NCBI GenBank assembly: GCA_963818775.1
Contig: CAWFUF010000023.1
Coordinates: forward strand, 186,001 to 250,000
Length of the DNA stretch: 64,000 bases
From: JAMXLO01 sp963818775
GTDB taxonomy: Bacteria > Pseudomonadota > Alphaproteobacteria > Acetobacterales > Acetobacteraceae
Direction of reading: 5' to 3'
Shown here: positions 17,203 through 25,259 of the stretch, piece by piece
How positions within the stretch are numbered: the stretch's first letter is position 1
How the letters are laid out: every line of letters begins with the position of its first letter
Notes under the pieces: model-generated
The model's input: only the letters and a program-made list of their open reading frames with translations
The model's database searches: none
What the model was told of the DNA's origin: nothing
Position numbers and translations under genes: made by a program

Positions 17203-17480
17203 GGTAGATCCTTGATCTGCTTCTAAAGCATTGCGCTTACTCTGTAGCTGAACACCGTCAACCCGGATCGATCGATCGGGGCGAATGCAGTGTGCCAATG
17301 TCGAAGCGAAGTGATTGCTGATGGACATGCCGATCTTCATGACGGTCTGCCTCGCCACCGCCGCTATTCCTGCGAGAATGCGTCGCTACCAGGTCGCCCT
17401 GCGACGTACGCCGGCTGCTGGACAGGCCGTGTACGTCGCTGCGATAGTCCGCCAACAGCGCACTTGAGGAAGCGACGCCC
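17203..17480. other. 278-bp intergenic region
   Basis: No gene is seen. A near-palindromic stretch around 17262-17281 (CCGGATCGATCGATCGGGG) is the only notable structure. The right end must contain the promoter and ribosome site of the dioxygenase gene; GAGGAAGCGACGCCC precedes its ATG. Confidence 0.4.
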
Positions 17481-18317
17481 ATGGCCTACCAGACCATTGA
17501 AGTCAAACCGCTGACTGCCGCAATCGGCGCCGAGATTTCCGGCGTCGATCTCAGCCGCTCGCTCGGTAATCAGCAGTACCAGGAAGTGCACGACGCCCTG
17601 ATGGCACATCAGGTGATCTTCTTCCGAGACCAGAAGTTGACCTTCGATCAGCACAAGGCGTTCGGCCGGCAGTTCGGCGAGCTGCACATCCATCCGAACA
17701 CGCCAGGACCGGAAGGTCATCCGGAAATCCTGCCGATCCATGCGGACGCGAATTCGAAGCGCATCTCCGGTGAACGTTGGCATTCTGACGTGTCGTGCGA
17801 TCCGGAGCCGCCGATGGGCTCGATCCTCAACCTCAAGATCGTGCCGCCGGTCGGCGGGGACACCATCTTCGCCAGCATGTATGCGGCGTACGATGCGCTA
17901 TCCAAGCCGATGCAGCAGTTCCTCTCCGGCCTCACCGCGATCCACGACGGCTCGATGAACTACTCGCGCACCAACCGGCTGATTGGTGCCGAGGGACCGA
18001 AGACGTTTCCGCGCGCCGAGCATCCGGTGATCCGCACCCATCCGGTCACCGGGCGACAGGCGATCTACGTCAATCCGGTGTTCACCCATTCGATCAAGGA
18101 CGTGCCGGAGGCGGAGAGCCGCGCGATCCTCGACTTCCTCTACGAGCATTGCGGCCGACCGCATTGGCAGGTGCGCTTCCGCTGGCAGCCGGACTCGGTG
18201 GCGTTTTGGGACAATCGTTGTGTGCAGCACATCGCGATGTGGGACTACTTCCCGCAGGTCCGCTCCGGCTATCGAGTCACGGTGAAGGGCGACAAGCCGT
18301 TCCATCGTGCGCATTGA
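17481..18317 (+). CDS. TauD/TfdA family Fe(II)/2-oxoglutarate dioxygenase
   Basis: A 278-residue non-heme iron dioxygenase. The iron facial triad is visible as WHSDVS (HxD, about residues 100-102) and the distal histidine in NRCVQHIAMWDYF; the 2-oxoglutarate arginine is in RSGYRVTVKG. The N-terminus IGAEISGVDLS is typical of TauD/TfdA enzymes, which hydroxylate substrates such as taurine, sulfonates or phenoxyacetates. The substrate here is not determinable. Its 3' end overlaps the LRR gene by 11 bases. Confidence 0.9.
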   Translation: MAYQTIEVKPLTAAIGAEISGVDLSRSLGNQQYQEVHDALMAHQVIFFRDQKLTFDQHKAFGRQFGELHIHPNTPGPEGHPEILPIHADANSKRISGERWHSDVSCDPEPPMGSILNLKIVPPVGGDTIFASMYAAYDALSKPMQQFLSGLTAIHDGSMNYSRTNRLIGAEGPKTFPRAEHPVIRTHPVTGRQAIYVNPVFTHSIKDVPEAESRAILDFLYEHCGRPHWQVRFRWQPDSVAFWDNRCVQHIAMWDYFPQVRSGYRVTVKGDKPFHRAH

Positions 18318-18957
18318 TCCCGTCGAGGTCGCGCGCCTGATCCTTGAGGGTCAGGCGCTGCCCGCGGACTGGATCCCGCATATCGTCGAGCTGCGGTTGG
18401 AGCGCAGCTACATCACTGACCTGCGCCCGGTTTCTCTCCTGACAGGTTTGCGCACCTTGTTGCTGACGCGATCGCGCGTCAGCGATATCGCTCCACTGGC
18501 CGCGCTGACCCGACTGCAGCGTCTGCACCTGTCCTTCACCGCCGTCAGCGACCTGGCACCGCTCGCGGGCATGACCGAACTGGAGGGCTGCTTCCTGACC
18601 GGTTCGATGGTCGATGACATTGCGCCGCTGGCTCGGCTGACGAGGCTGGAGCGTCTCGATCTCGGCGACACCCGGATCACCGACGCAGCGCCGCTGATGG
18701 GATTACGCAATCTGCACAGCCTCGATCTGTCCGCCACACGGATCGCCGATATTGCGCCGCTTGCCGCGCTGACCGCGCTGGAGTTTCTCGATCTAACCAG
18801 CACGCCGGTTACCGACCTCACACCGCTGAGCGCGCTGACCAATCTCCGGTGGCTCAACATGCGCAATTCATCCGCGGATACTTCACCGTTGTCGCGACTG
18901 GCGGGCTGTCACGTCATCACGACCACCCAGGCACCGCGACGCAGAGCGCAAAGGTGA
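18307..18957 (+). CDS. Leucine-rich-repeat protein
   Basis: A 216-residue protein made of about seven repeats of roughly 22 residues with the pattern L..L..L.L..T.V.DIAPLA, like the internalin-type LRR. There is no signal peptide, so it is likely cytoplasmic and mediates protein binding. It starts at GTG 18307 inside the end of the dioxygenase gene (11-base overlap), implying coupled translation. No partner is known. Confidence 0.8.
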   Translation: MRIDPVEVARLILEGQALPADWIPHIVELRLERSYITDLRPVSLLTGLRTLLLTRSRVSDIAPLAALTRLQRLHLSFTAVSDLAPLAGMTELEGCFLTGSMVDDIAPLARLTRLERLDLGDTRITDAAPLMGLRNLHSLDLSATRIADIAPLAALTALEFLDLTSTPVTDLTPLSALTNLRWLNMRNSSADTSPLSRLAGCHVITTTQAPRRRAQR

Positions 18958-18964
18958 GACGGGC

Positions 18965-19165
18965 TCAGTCCGTTGTAGGAATGCCTTCGGCCGCGGAGAT
19001 CAGGTTGACGCTGTCCGGTCCGGCAACAAAGCGCAGGAACAGCACCTCCGCCGCAGCCATCACGCACAGCAGTGCGACAGCGATCAGGACGCCGCTGCGT
19101 TCGCGATTGGCAGCGCGGCTGCGACGTTGCTCCAGTGTGTGCCATACTGTGTTTGCTTCGCTCAT
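18965..19165 (-). CDS. Small single-pass membrane protein
   Basis: A 66-residue frame with a charged N-terminus (EANTVWHTLEQRRSRAANRERS) and one strong hydrophobic helix (GVLIAVALLCVMAAAEVLFL). GAAGGAGAACGGGTG precedes the ATG at 19165, the best evidence that it is translated. No family is recognised. It is convergent with the LRR gene, leaving 7 bases between the stops. Confidence 0.55.
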   Translation of the reverse strand: MSEANTVWHTLEQRRSRAANRERSGVLIAVALLCVMAAAEVLFLRFVAGPDSVNLISAAEGIPTTD

Positions 19166-19250
19166 CACCCGTTCTCCTTCTCTGACCCTTCGCGGCAGAA
19201 TCTGCGCTGGGGGGAGGAACGGCTATGAACTGCCTCACACTGACGGACTG

Positions 19251-19376
19251 TTATCCCAGGCCGGCAAGGTTGCGGCGTTCAGTCTCGGTGATCGTGCGCA
19301 CGACGAACTCGCCTGCCTTGCCCGCCGTGGATCCGGCATCGGCGACGACGACGACAAGGTCGGTCTTCTTCCTCGA
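19251..19376 (-). pseudogene. Fragment of a DNA ligase (LigA) BRCT domain
   Basis: On the minus strand this encodes SRKKTDLVVVVADAGS, TAGKAGEFVVRTITE and RRNLAGLG followed by a stop. This closely parallels the last 40 residues of the LigA in this same window (SKKTDFVVVGADAGS, KARKAGELGVRIITE, WRELAGLG, stop at 29179). Upstream sequence no longer resembles ligase. It is a detached 3' remnant of a second ligA-like gene. Confidence 0.75.
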
Positions 19377-19558
19377 AACACCGGGAAGGCCCGTCCCGAA
19401 AGATCCGGCGAACCCTTTGGGAAAACTCCGCCTACGAGTGGACAAGTGCCGCCGACACGCCGTTCGCATACCGCATTCGGTGCTCTACAATCGCGCCGGA
19501 GATGAGATTACACTCGACGATGTCGAACGGATAAAACTCTCTCGGGGAGATGACCGCG

Positions 19559-20617
19559 ATGAGCGCAGCAGCAACGCACAAGCCGATCGTCCATTTCGTC
19601 GGCAGCATACCGTTGCCGGACGCCGAGACGGTGTTCCGTACCCTGTCGGCGGCGACCGGACCGCATCTGAGGCGCCTGCCGGACGGTGAGACCGGTATCC
19701 GCAAGACCTGGATCCGCTTTCTGCAGCAAGTGCTGGCCGATAACCCAGCCATCGAGGTCGCAAGCGACGTGCCGCCGTTCAGGTTCACCCAGTGGGACGG
19801 CGCGGTGCTGCGCGAAATTCCGCGCCTGCGCGTGAAGCCAGGCGCACGGCTCGACCCGGCGACCGTCAAGACCGGCTATGCCGACATGGCGATTGAATCA
19901 TGGCGACTGTTCGACCGGCTGCAGCGCGAGGGTGCAATCCCCGCCGGCGTCAAGTTCCAGATCTCGCTGCCAACCCCGATCGCGCCGACCTACAACAACA
20001 TGGTGCCGACCGACCGGCCGGCGCTGATCCCGACATTGACGGCGCACATGCTCGGCGAGGTCGCAGCGATCGCTCAGGCTTTGCCGCACGACCGCATCGC
20101 GCTGCAATGGGACGTGTGCCAGGAGGTCATCGCCTGGGAGGGCTACTACGAGCCGGGGCCGGTCGACTTCCGGACGGAGACGATTGCCGAGCTGATCGCG
20201 ATCGGTGACGGCGTCCCGGCGGCGATCGAGCTCGGTTACCACCTGTGCTACGGCAGCCCGGCCGACGAGCACGTGATCCAGCCGAAGGACGCCGGGATCA
20301 TGGTCGAGATGACCAACGCGGTATCAGCTGGGGTGCGGCGGCCGATCCAGTTCTTCCACCTGCCGGTGCCCAGGCCACGCACCGACGATGCATTCTTCGC
20401 ACCGCTCGATGGGCTGAAGTTCCGCCCGGAAACCGAACTCTATCTCGGCCTCGTTCACCGCGACGACATGGCCGGCAACGCCGCACGCCTCGCCGCCGCG
20501 CGGCGCCATGCCCGTGTCGACGGCGTCGCCACCGAATGTGGCATGGCGCGCGGTGATCCCGAGCGCTTCCCGGCGCTGCTCGCAGCGCACGCGCAGACCG
20601 CCGAACTCGGAGCGTAG
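19559..20617 (+). CDS. MetE-like (cobalamin-independent methionine synthase type) barrel protein
   Basis: A 352-residue TIM-barrel protein of the MetE/UROD superfamily. It opens with HFVGSIPLPDAETVFR, and the strand ends carry plausible zinc ligands: IELGYHLCYGS and VATECGMARG. Such stand-alone barrels transfer methyl groups to thiols, but the specific reaction is unknown. I prefer ATG 19559 over ATG 19550 because GGGGAG is 9 bases away. A REP-like repeat follows the stop. Confidence 0.7.
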   Translation: MSAAATHKPIVHFVGSIPLPDAETVFRTLSAATGPHLRRLPDGETGIRKTWIRFLQQVLADNPAIEVASDVPPFRFTQWDGAVLREIPRLRVKPGARLDPATVKTGYADMAIESWRLFDRLQREGAIPAGVKFQISLPTPIAPTYNNMVPTDRPALIPTLTAHMLGEVAAIAQALPHDRIALQWDVCQEVIAWEGYYEPGPVDFRTETIAELIAIGDGVPAAIELGYHLCYGSPADEHVIQPKDAGIMVEMTNAVSAGVRRPIQFFHLPVPRPRTDDAFFAPLDGLKFRPETELYLGLVHRDDMAGNAARLAAARRHARVDGVATECGMARGDPERFPALLAAHAQTAELGA

Positions 20618-20626
20618 CCGCCCCCT

Positions 20627-20716
20627 CGTCATGGCCGGCGAAGGCCAGCCATCCACGTCTTTTCTCGCATGCATCGGCAAAGACGTGGATGGCGAGGCCA
20701 AGCCCCGCCGTGACGA
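20627..20716. repeat. REP-like palindromic repeat, copy 2
   Basis: Starts CGTCATGGCCGGCG and ends CGTGACGA. GCCATCCACGTCT (20648-20660) and AGACGTGGATGGC (20681-20693) are a perfect 13-bp inverted repeat. It follows the stop of the MetE-like gene by 9 bases and has the same architecture as the element at 14550. Confidence 0.85.
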
Positions 20717-20803
20717 CGGAGCGGCAGGCACGTCACTCAGAATGCGAGTTGGTATAACAACGCCGGCACGACCGTTTGGCAACGCGCTATGGCATTGTTC
20801 CGC

Positions 20804-21247
20804 TCATGGCCCGGTTGCGGTGGGATAGGATCGTTCCGGCGGGTAGCCATCATATTTCGGCACGCCAGTCTCGTCATGATCCCAAGGCTGCGCGCTCCGC
20901 ATGAAGATGTCGGCCTCTGGCCGGAACCAGCTTGGATCGTCCAGCGTGCAGACTCGAAGGCCAACCAGATCCGGGCGGGTCGCAACCTGCACGTAGAGCG
21001 GCGTGCCGCAATCGCCGCAGAAGACACGGACGATCTCGTTGCCGCTGTCTGCCTTCGTGGCGTATCGCCTGGGTGTCCCCTGGAGGATGCGGAACCCCGC
21101 GCTGGGCACGCGGGCAGCGGGGACATGCGCCGCGCCGCTTTGCCTCTGGCAGTCGCGACAATGGCAGCGCAGGGTGAAGACGGGGTCTCCGACAGTTTCG
21201 TAGCGGACCGCACCACACAGGCATCCGCCGGTTCTTGGCTGGGACAT
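20804..21247 (-). CDS. GFA (glutathione-dependent formaldehyde-activating-like) family protein, copy 1
   Basis: A 147-residue zinc protein with the three cysteine clusters of the family: GGCLCGAVRYE, RCHCRDCQRQSG and FCGDCGTPLY. Most members are CENP-V/GFA-type proteins of unknown substrate despite the name. The C-terminus DETGVPKYDGYPPERSYP is family-typical, so this copy looks complete. Bases 20887-21262 are repeated without gaps at 22231-22606. Confidence 0.85.
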   Translation of the reverse strand: MSQPRTGGCLCGAVRYETVGDPVFTLRCHCRDCQRQSGAAHVPAARVPSAGFRILQGTPRRYATKADSGNEIVRVFCGDCGTPLYVQVATRPDLVGLRVCTLDDPSWFRPEADIFMRSAQPWDHDETGVPKYDGYPPERSYPTATGP

Positions 21248-21262
21248 GCTCGGCCTCCTGGA
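20887..21262. repeat. 376-bp direct duplication, left copy (GFA gene)
   Basis: This segment is repeated in the same orientation at 22231-22606 with scattered substitutions and no visible indels. It covers the GFA coding sequence from its ribosome site through MRSAQ but not the C-terminal 28 codons. Confidence 0.85.
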
Positions 21263-21342
21263 GGACGTGCCCGATAGGGTGATACATATGTTATACCAAC
21301 CGCCACAATGAATGACCGTCCGCCTGCGCGGTCTGCCCTCAT

Positions 21343-21457
21343 CGTCATGGCCGGGCTTGGCTTGGCCCGGCCATCCACGCCAACAACCACAATGATTGAC
21401 TCATCGGCTGCCCCACGCCGTCATGGCGTGCGAAGGCGCGCCATCCACGTCTTTCCT
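21343..21457. repeat. REP-like palindromic repeats, copies 3 and 4
   Basis: ATGGCCGGGC (21347-21356) and GCCCGGCCAT form a perfect inverted repeat around TTGGCTTG, flanked by CGTC and CCACG as in the other copies. A second, weaker unit follows (CCGTCATGGCGTGCGAAGG, CGCGCCATCCACGTCTTT). No gene lies in 21263-21553. Confidence 0.75.
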
Positions 21458-21553
21458 TTGATTCACGCAGCAAAGGTATTACTGTAATATAAGTTGCGAG
21501 GCTCGCCCGCGGCTTGCCATGCGGGCATCATGGTCGAGCCTGGTGGGGCCCCA

Positions 21554-22086
21554 TTAGTCTGCCTCTCTGCATTTCGAGAGAATCTCATCCACCACTTGTT
21601 CAAGTGGTCGTGTGGCGTCTATTGTCACGCCGCTGCGAGGTATGGCCTCTTTCGTCTGATGCAATCTAGCAATTATTTGCCGTTCCGCTGGTTTTGCGCC
21701 CCAGTCAGTTGGGTCCAGTGCCACTCGCTCATCTATCCGCCGGTTCAAGGTCTCAAGGTCGATCTCAAGGACAAAAACGCCGTCAAATAAGATCGATGAA
21801 TTTTGAGAAAGTTCCTCGAGCTACCGCAGAAAAAGGTTACCGCCTCATCTTGGTTGGCGACTAAGGTTTTTATTTTCTCTACGTACCAAATGTGGTGCTC
21901 GGACCTGAAGATAGCCGAGGGCTCGTGCGTGAGACCATCCGCCGGTTTACCAGTTTCCGGATCGCCTAGATAAGCCAATTCACGGTCACCATTGATGGCA
22001 TGGTAGCCACGCCGCTGCAATTCTTTGCAGACCGCAGTTTTGCCGGTGCCGGAAACGCCTTCGATCAGATAATTTTTGACGCCCAT
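21554..22086 (-). pseudogene. Frameshifted P-loop kinase
   Basis: The frame from ATG 22086 begins VKNYLIEGVSGTGKTAVCKEL, a Walker A kinase start, and HAINGDRELAYLGDPETG. It runs to FFCGSSRNF and then shifts near 21800-21811. The neighbouring frame continues coherently as FDGVFVLEIDLETLNRRIDER to a stop at 21554. One added base joins both into a protein of about 177 residues, like AAA_33/shikimate-kinase-type nucleoside kinases. It lies between the two GFA copies. Confidence 0.75.
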
Positions 22087-22102
22087 TTCCTAGCTTTCTG
22101 CT

Positions 22103-22591
22103 TCAGCCGCAGCTACCATTTGGTGCCAGCCGCGAAATCGTCGCCTCATTGCCGTTGTAGGACACCCTTTTTGGATGACCAAACCCGTCGGCGGTCAACT
22201 CGTGGGCCAGATCACCCCAAGCCCGTTGTAGCTGCGCGCTCCGCATGAAGATGTCGGCCTCGGACCGGAACCAGCTCGGATCGTCCAGCGTGCAGACTCG
22301 GAGACCGACCAGATCCGGGCGGGTCGCAACCTGCGCGTAGAGCGGTGTGCTGCAATCGCCGCAGAAGACGCGGACGATCTCGTTGCCGCTGTCTGCCTTC
22401 GTGACGTATCGCCTGGGCGTGCCCTGGAGGATGCGGAACCCCGCGCTGGGCACGCGTGCAACGGGAACTTGCGCCGCACCGCTTTGCCTCTGGCAGTCGA
22501 GACAATGGCAGCGCAGGGTGAAGACGGGGTCTCCGACGGTTTCGTAGCAGATCGCGCCACACAGGCATCCGCCGGTTCTTGGCTGGGACAT
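22103..22591 (-). CDS. GFA family protein, copy 2 with chimeric C-terminus
   Basis: A 162-residue protein whose first 115 residues nearly equal copy 1 (GGCLCGAICYE, RCHCLDCQRQSG, FCGDCSTPLY). After MRSAQ the sequence changes to LQRAWGDLAHELTADGFGH and ends without the GFA C-terminus. The zinc cysteines remain, but the lost tail makes function doubtful. It is part of the 376-bp duplication. Confidence 0.65.
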   Translation of the reverse strand: MSQPRTGGCLCGAICYETVGDPVFTLRCHCLDCQRQSGAAQVPVARVPSAGFRILQGTPRRYVTKADSGNEIVRVFCGDCSTPLYAQVATRPDLVGLRVCTLDDPSWFRSEADIFMRSAQLQRAWGDLAHELTADGFGHPKRVSYNGNEATISRLAPNGSCG

Positions 22592-22606
22592 GCTCGGTCT
22601 CCTGGA
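22231..22606. repeat. 376-bp direct duplication, right copy (GFA gene)
   Basis: Gap-free copy of 20887-21262 in the same orientation. The left border lies at GCTGCGCGCT and the right border at CTCCTGGA. The sequence beyond both borders is unrelated. Confidence 0.85.
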
Positions 22607-23286
22607 CTAGGTCTCCTGTCGGCGCCCGATAACATGGTTTATGGCTCTGTCGCCTTCGTCTGGGTCTTTTGCGCGGGCCTCGCTTGCGCTTTGTCCTCTC
22701 CCTTCCCCAAAGTAAGAATCATCTTCACCGCGACGCCCGGTGCGGCGATGGGCGGCACATGTGAACTCGACGGCCCGCAATAGCTCCGTGATAGTTTCGC
22801 GGACCCACGCCAAGTCAGGCCGCGAGGTCGACGCCAAATTAAAATAGCGAAAGCCTTGATACTTGTTGCGACACGACATTGCCAACTTCAAATCTGTCCC
22901 TTGGGCCTATCACGAGCCCCAAATTCCGGCTTTCATCGTAAAGCTTAACAAGCCCATGTTCCTTTGCGGGCTGGACATTTTTGGCCTTCAGGAAAGCCTT
23001 GAAGGCCAACTCGGCAGTATGGCTATATCAATGATAAAGCGGGCTGCTTAATGGCAGATGACCATGAATTTTCGGTCTGGCATCCGCTACCATAAAGAGC
23101 TCGTTGGCCGCATCAGCGTAGTCACGGGCCATATTGAGGAAAGCCCCTGCCGGCACGGCTTGCTGTGGCTTTTTCGGCTGCGCCGACACGGCTTGCTGCG
23201 GCTTTTTCGCTGGCGTCGTCGCGTCCTCATTTTGTGCTGTGGCCCACAAGGGACACGCCCATCCATTGGGTCACGGTGGCGGCGCC
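22607..23286 (-). pseudogene. Decayed HEPN-like protein gene
   Basis: From about 23249 the minus strand reads TPAKKPQQAVSAQPKKPQQAV, then FLNMARDYADAANELFMV and SPLYH, then an in-frame TGA at 23028-23030. Past the TGA the same frame continues as YSHTAELAFKAFLKAKNV and HGLVKLYDESRNLGLVIGP. A frameshift near 22870-22890 leads to NKYQGFRYFNLASTSRPDL and VRETITELLRAVE. The two-helix pattern around YADAANEL and HTAELAFKAFLK is HEPN-like (inference). The upstream neighbour was a DUF4145 gene before an IS3 element inserted at 23287. Confidence 0.6.
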
Positions 23287-23343
23287 GGTTGAAGTTGCCC
23301 CGGTTTGGTGGACACCGGACTATTTGTGTTCGAGGAGTCCACG

Positions 23344-23658
23344 ATGGCCAAGACAAGAGGAGCCTACCCGCCTGAGTTCCGTCGTCAGATGGTTGAGTTG
23401 GTGCACGCTGGCCGCACGCCTGAGGAACTGGCGCATGAGTTCGAACCGACGGCACAGTCGATCAGGAATTGGGTGGCGCAGTGGGAACGCAATGCGGGCC
23501 GCGGCGACGGCGGCCTGACGACAGCGGAGCGGGAGGAGCTCAGCCGGCTGCGGCGTGAGAACCGCCAACTGCGGCTTGAGCGGGAGATCCTCTCAAAGGC
23601 GGCGGCCTGGTTCGCTCGGGAGACGAACGCGATCCCACCGAAGGGTTCCGGTTCGTGA
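23344..23658 (+). CDS. IS3-family transposase OrfA
   Basis: A 104-residue protein starting MAKTRGAYPPEFRRQMVELV with a helix-turn-helix (TPEELAHEFEPTAQSIRNWV) and a C-terminal leucine-zipper-like coiled coil (LSRLRRENRQLRLEREIL). It binds the element ends and overlaps orfB by 4 bases, the usual arrangement for a programmed frameshift or coupled translation. Confidence 0.9.
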   Translation: MAKTRGAYPPEFRRQMVELVHAGRTPEELAHEFEPTAQSIRNWVAQWERNAGRGDGGLTTAEREELSRLRRENRQLRLEREILSKAAAWFARETNAIPPKGSGS

Positions 23659-24384
23659 GTGATCACCAGGCCGACTATCCGATCGCCACGATGTGCCGCG
23701 TGCTGGGTGTCTCCTCCAGCGGCTATCATGCGTGGGTGAAGCGGCGGCCGTCGCGGCGTGCCGAGACAGACGCGGTGCTGATCGCGGCGATCCGTGTTGC
23801 GCACACAGCTTCGCGCGGCACCTACGGCGCGCCACGGGTGCATGCCGAGCTTGCCGCCAAGGGCATTTCTGTTGGCTGCAAGCGGGTTGCGCGGTTGATG
23901 ACGCAGGCCGGTCTTGCCGGTGTCAGCCGACGCAAGTTCGTCGTCACCACGGTCAAGGATGGTGGCCGCCAGGCGCCCGACCTGGTTGAACGTAACTTCA
24001 CGGCGGAAGCGCCTGACCGGCTGTGGGTGGCCGACATCACCTACATCCCGACCTGGGCAGGCTTTCTCTATCTCGCGGTCGTGCTCGATGCCTTCAGCCG
24101 TCGCATTGTCGGCTGGTCGATGGCCACGTCACTCGCCAAACAACTGGTCATCGATGCGCTGAACATGGCGCTGGGGACGCGGCGGCCCCGCGGCGTGATC
24201 CATCACTCCGACCAGGGTTCGCAGGCCGGACTTAAATGGTCGTCGCAACACTTTGAAGTGCGATGACGAGGCGGAGGCGGCGTTCGGATCGGTCTGGTCG
24301 AGCGCCATTGTTCTCACCAGGTCGCCCGGTGGTGGCAGGACGAGATGAGCGGCGGCGGTTCTGCGCGGCGCCGCTAGAAATGAG

Positions 24385-24975
24385 ATGTCGTCCATCCCCC
24401 GCCCTCCCTCCCCCCGCGCCGGAGGCAGCTGTCACGCCGTGCTCCTGGCCTGGGAAGTGGATCTCATCCTGCGCCTTGGCAGTTCCGCAATTGGCACTTT
24501 GGTGGAGCGTATGACGCACTTCACTCTGCTGCTGCACCTGCCGCGCATGATGGACCATGGCCACGAGGCTCGTGTGAAGAACGGGCCCGCACTCGCCGGG
24601 CATGGTGCCGAGGCGGTGTGCGATGCTATTACGCGAACGATTATCACCTTGCCTGAGCAATTGCGTCGGTCGCTGACTTGGGATCAAGGAGCTGAGATGG
24701 CTCAGCACGCACGCCTGAAGATCGACGCTGGCATCCAGGTCTATTTCTGCGATCCTCACAGCCCATGGCAGCGTGGTACCAATGAGAATACCAACGGACT
24801 GCTGCGTCAGTATTTTCCGAAAGGCACCGATCTCAGCGTGCATAGCGCCAACGATATTGCGGCCGTGGCGGCCGCCCTCAACGCAAGGCCCCGAAAGACG
24901 CTTGCTTGGCAAACGCCGGCAGAGGTGCTTGAGCAATTGATTATGTCGGCCATGTCAAGCGACGCTCGGAACTGA
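24385..24975 (+). pseudogene. IS30-family transposase, N-terminally degraded
   Basis: The catalytic core is present: first aspartate in WEVDLILRLGSSAIGTLVER, second in LTWDQGAEMAQH, and the glutamate in GTNENTNGLLRQYFP. The usual N-terminal HTH regions are missing; between 24225 and 24385 only short scrambled pieces remain, so the gene has suffered deletion and frameshift. The stop at 24975 leaves 284 bp of element without a recognised gene. Confidence 0.8.
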
Positions 24976-25259
24976 CCCCCGTGTTGCCTCAGGACGGGAT
25001 GTTACCGTGGCTTCGGATGTCGCCTGTCCGGATCCATATGCAGATTCCTTGGTGAGACCAAGAGGACCATTCCTTGGAGCCGACCTGCCTCGGGCAGAGC
25101 GCCGCGCGTAGGTCTTGTCGAGGATGCCGCTTGCGGCACCGGCGCGTAGCGCCGGCCCGTCCTGGACGAGACCGAGCACGGCGCTATGCTTGTCCAGATT
25201 GGGTCAGCATCGACCGATAGGCCAACAAGGTCGTGTTGCGACGATCAGTTAAATCCGCC
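24976..25259. other. Right-hand noncoding part of the IS30 element
   Basis: About 284 bp after the transposase stop, longer than usual for IS30 elements. A minus-strand frame (24955-25179) has no recognisable family. The stretch ends with the right inverted repeat. It may be a captured or degenerate fragment. Confidence 0.4.

Noticed and set aside
17262..17281. CCGGATCGATCGATCGGGG near-palindrome
   Set aside because: Could be chance in GATC-rich DNA; no gene arrangement makes an operator likely.
24955..25179. Minus-strand frame in the IS30 tail
   Set aside because: No recognisable family and no ribosome site; kept only as unexplained element DNA.
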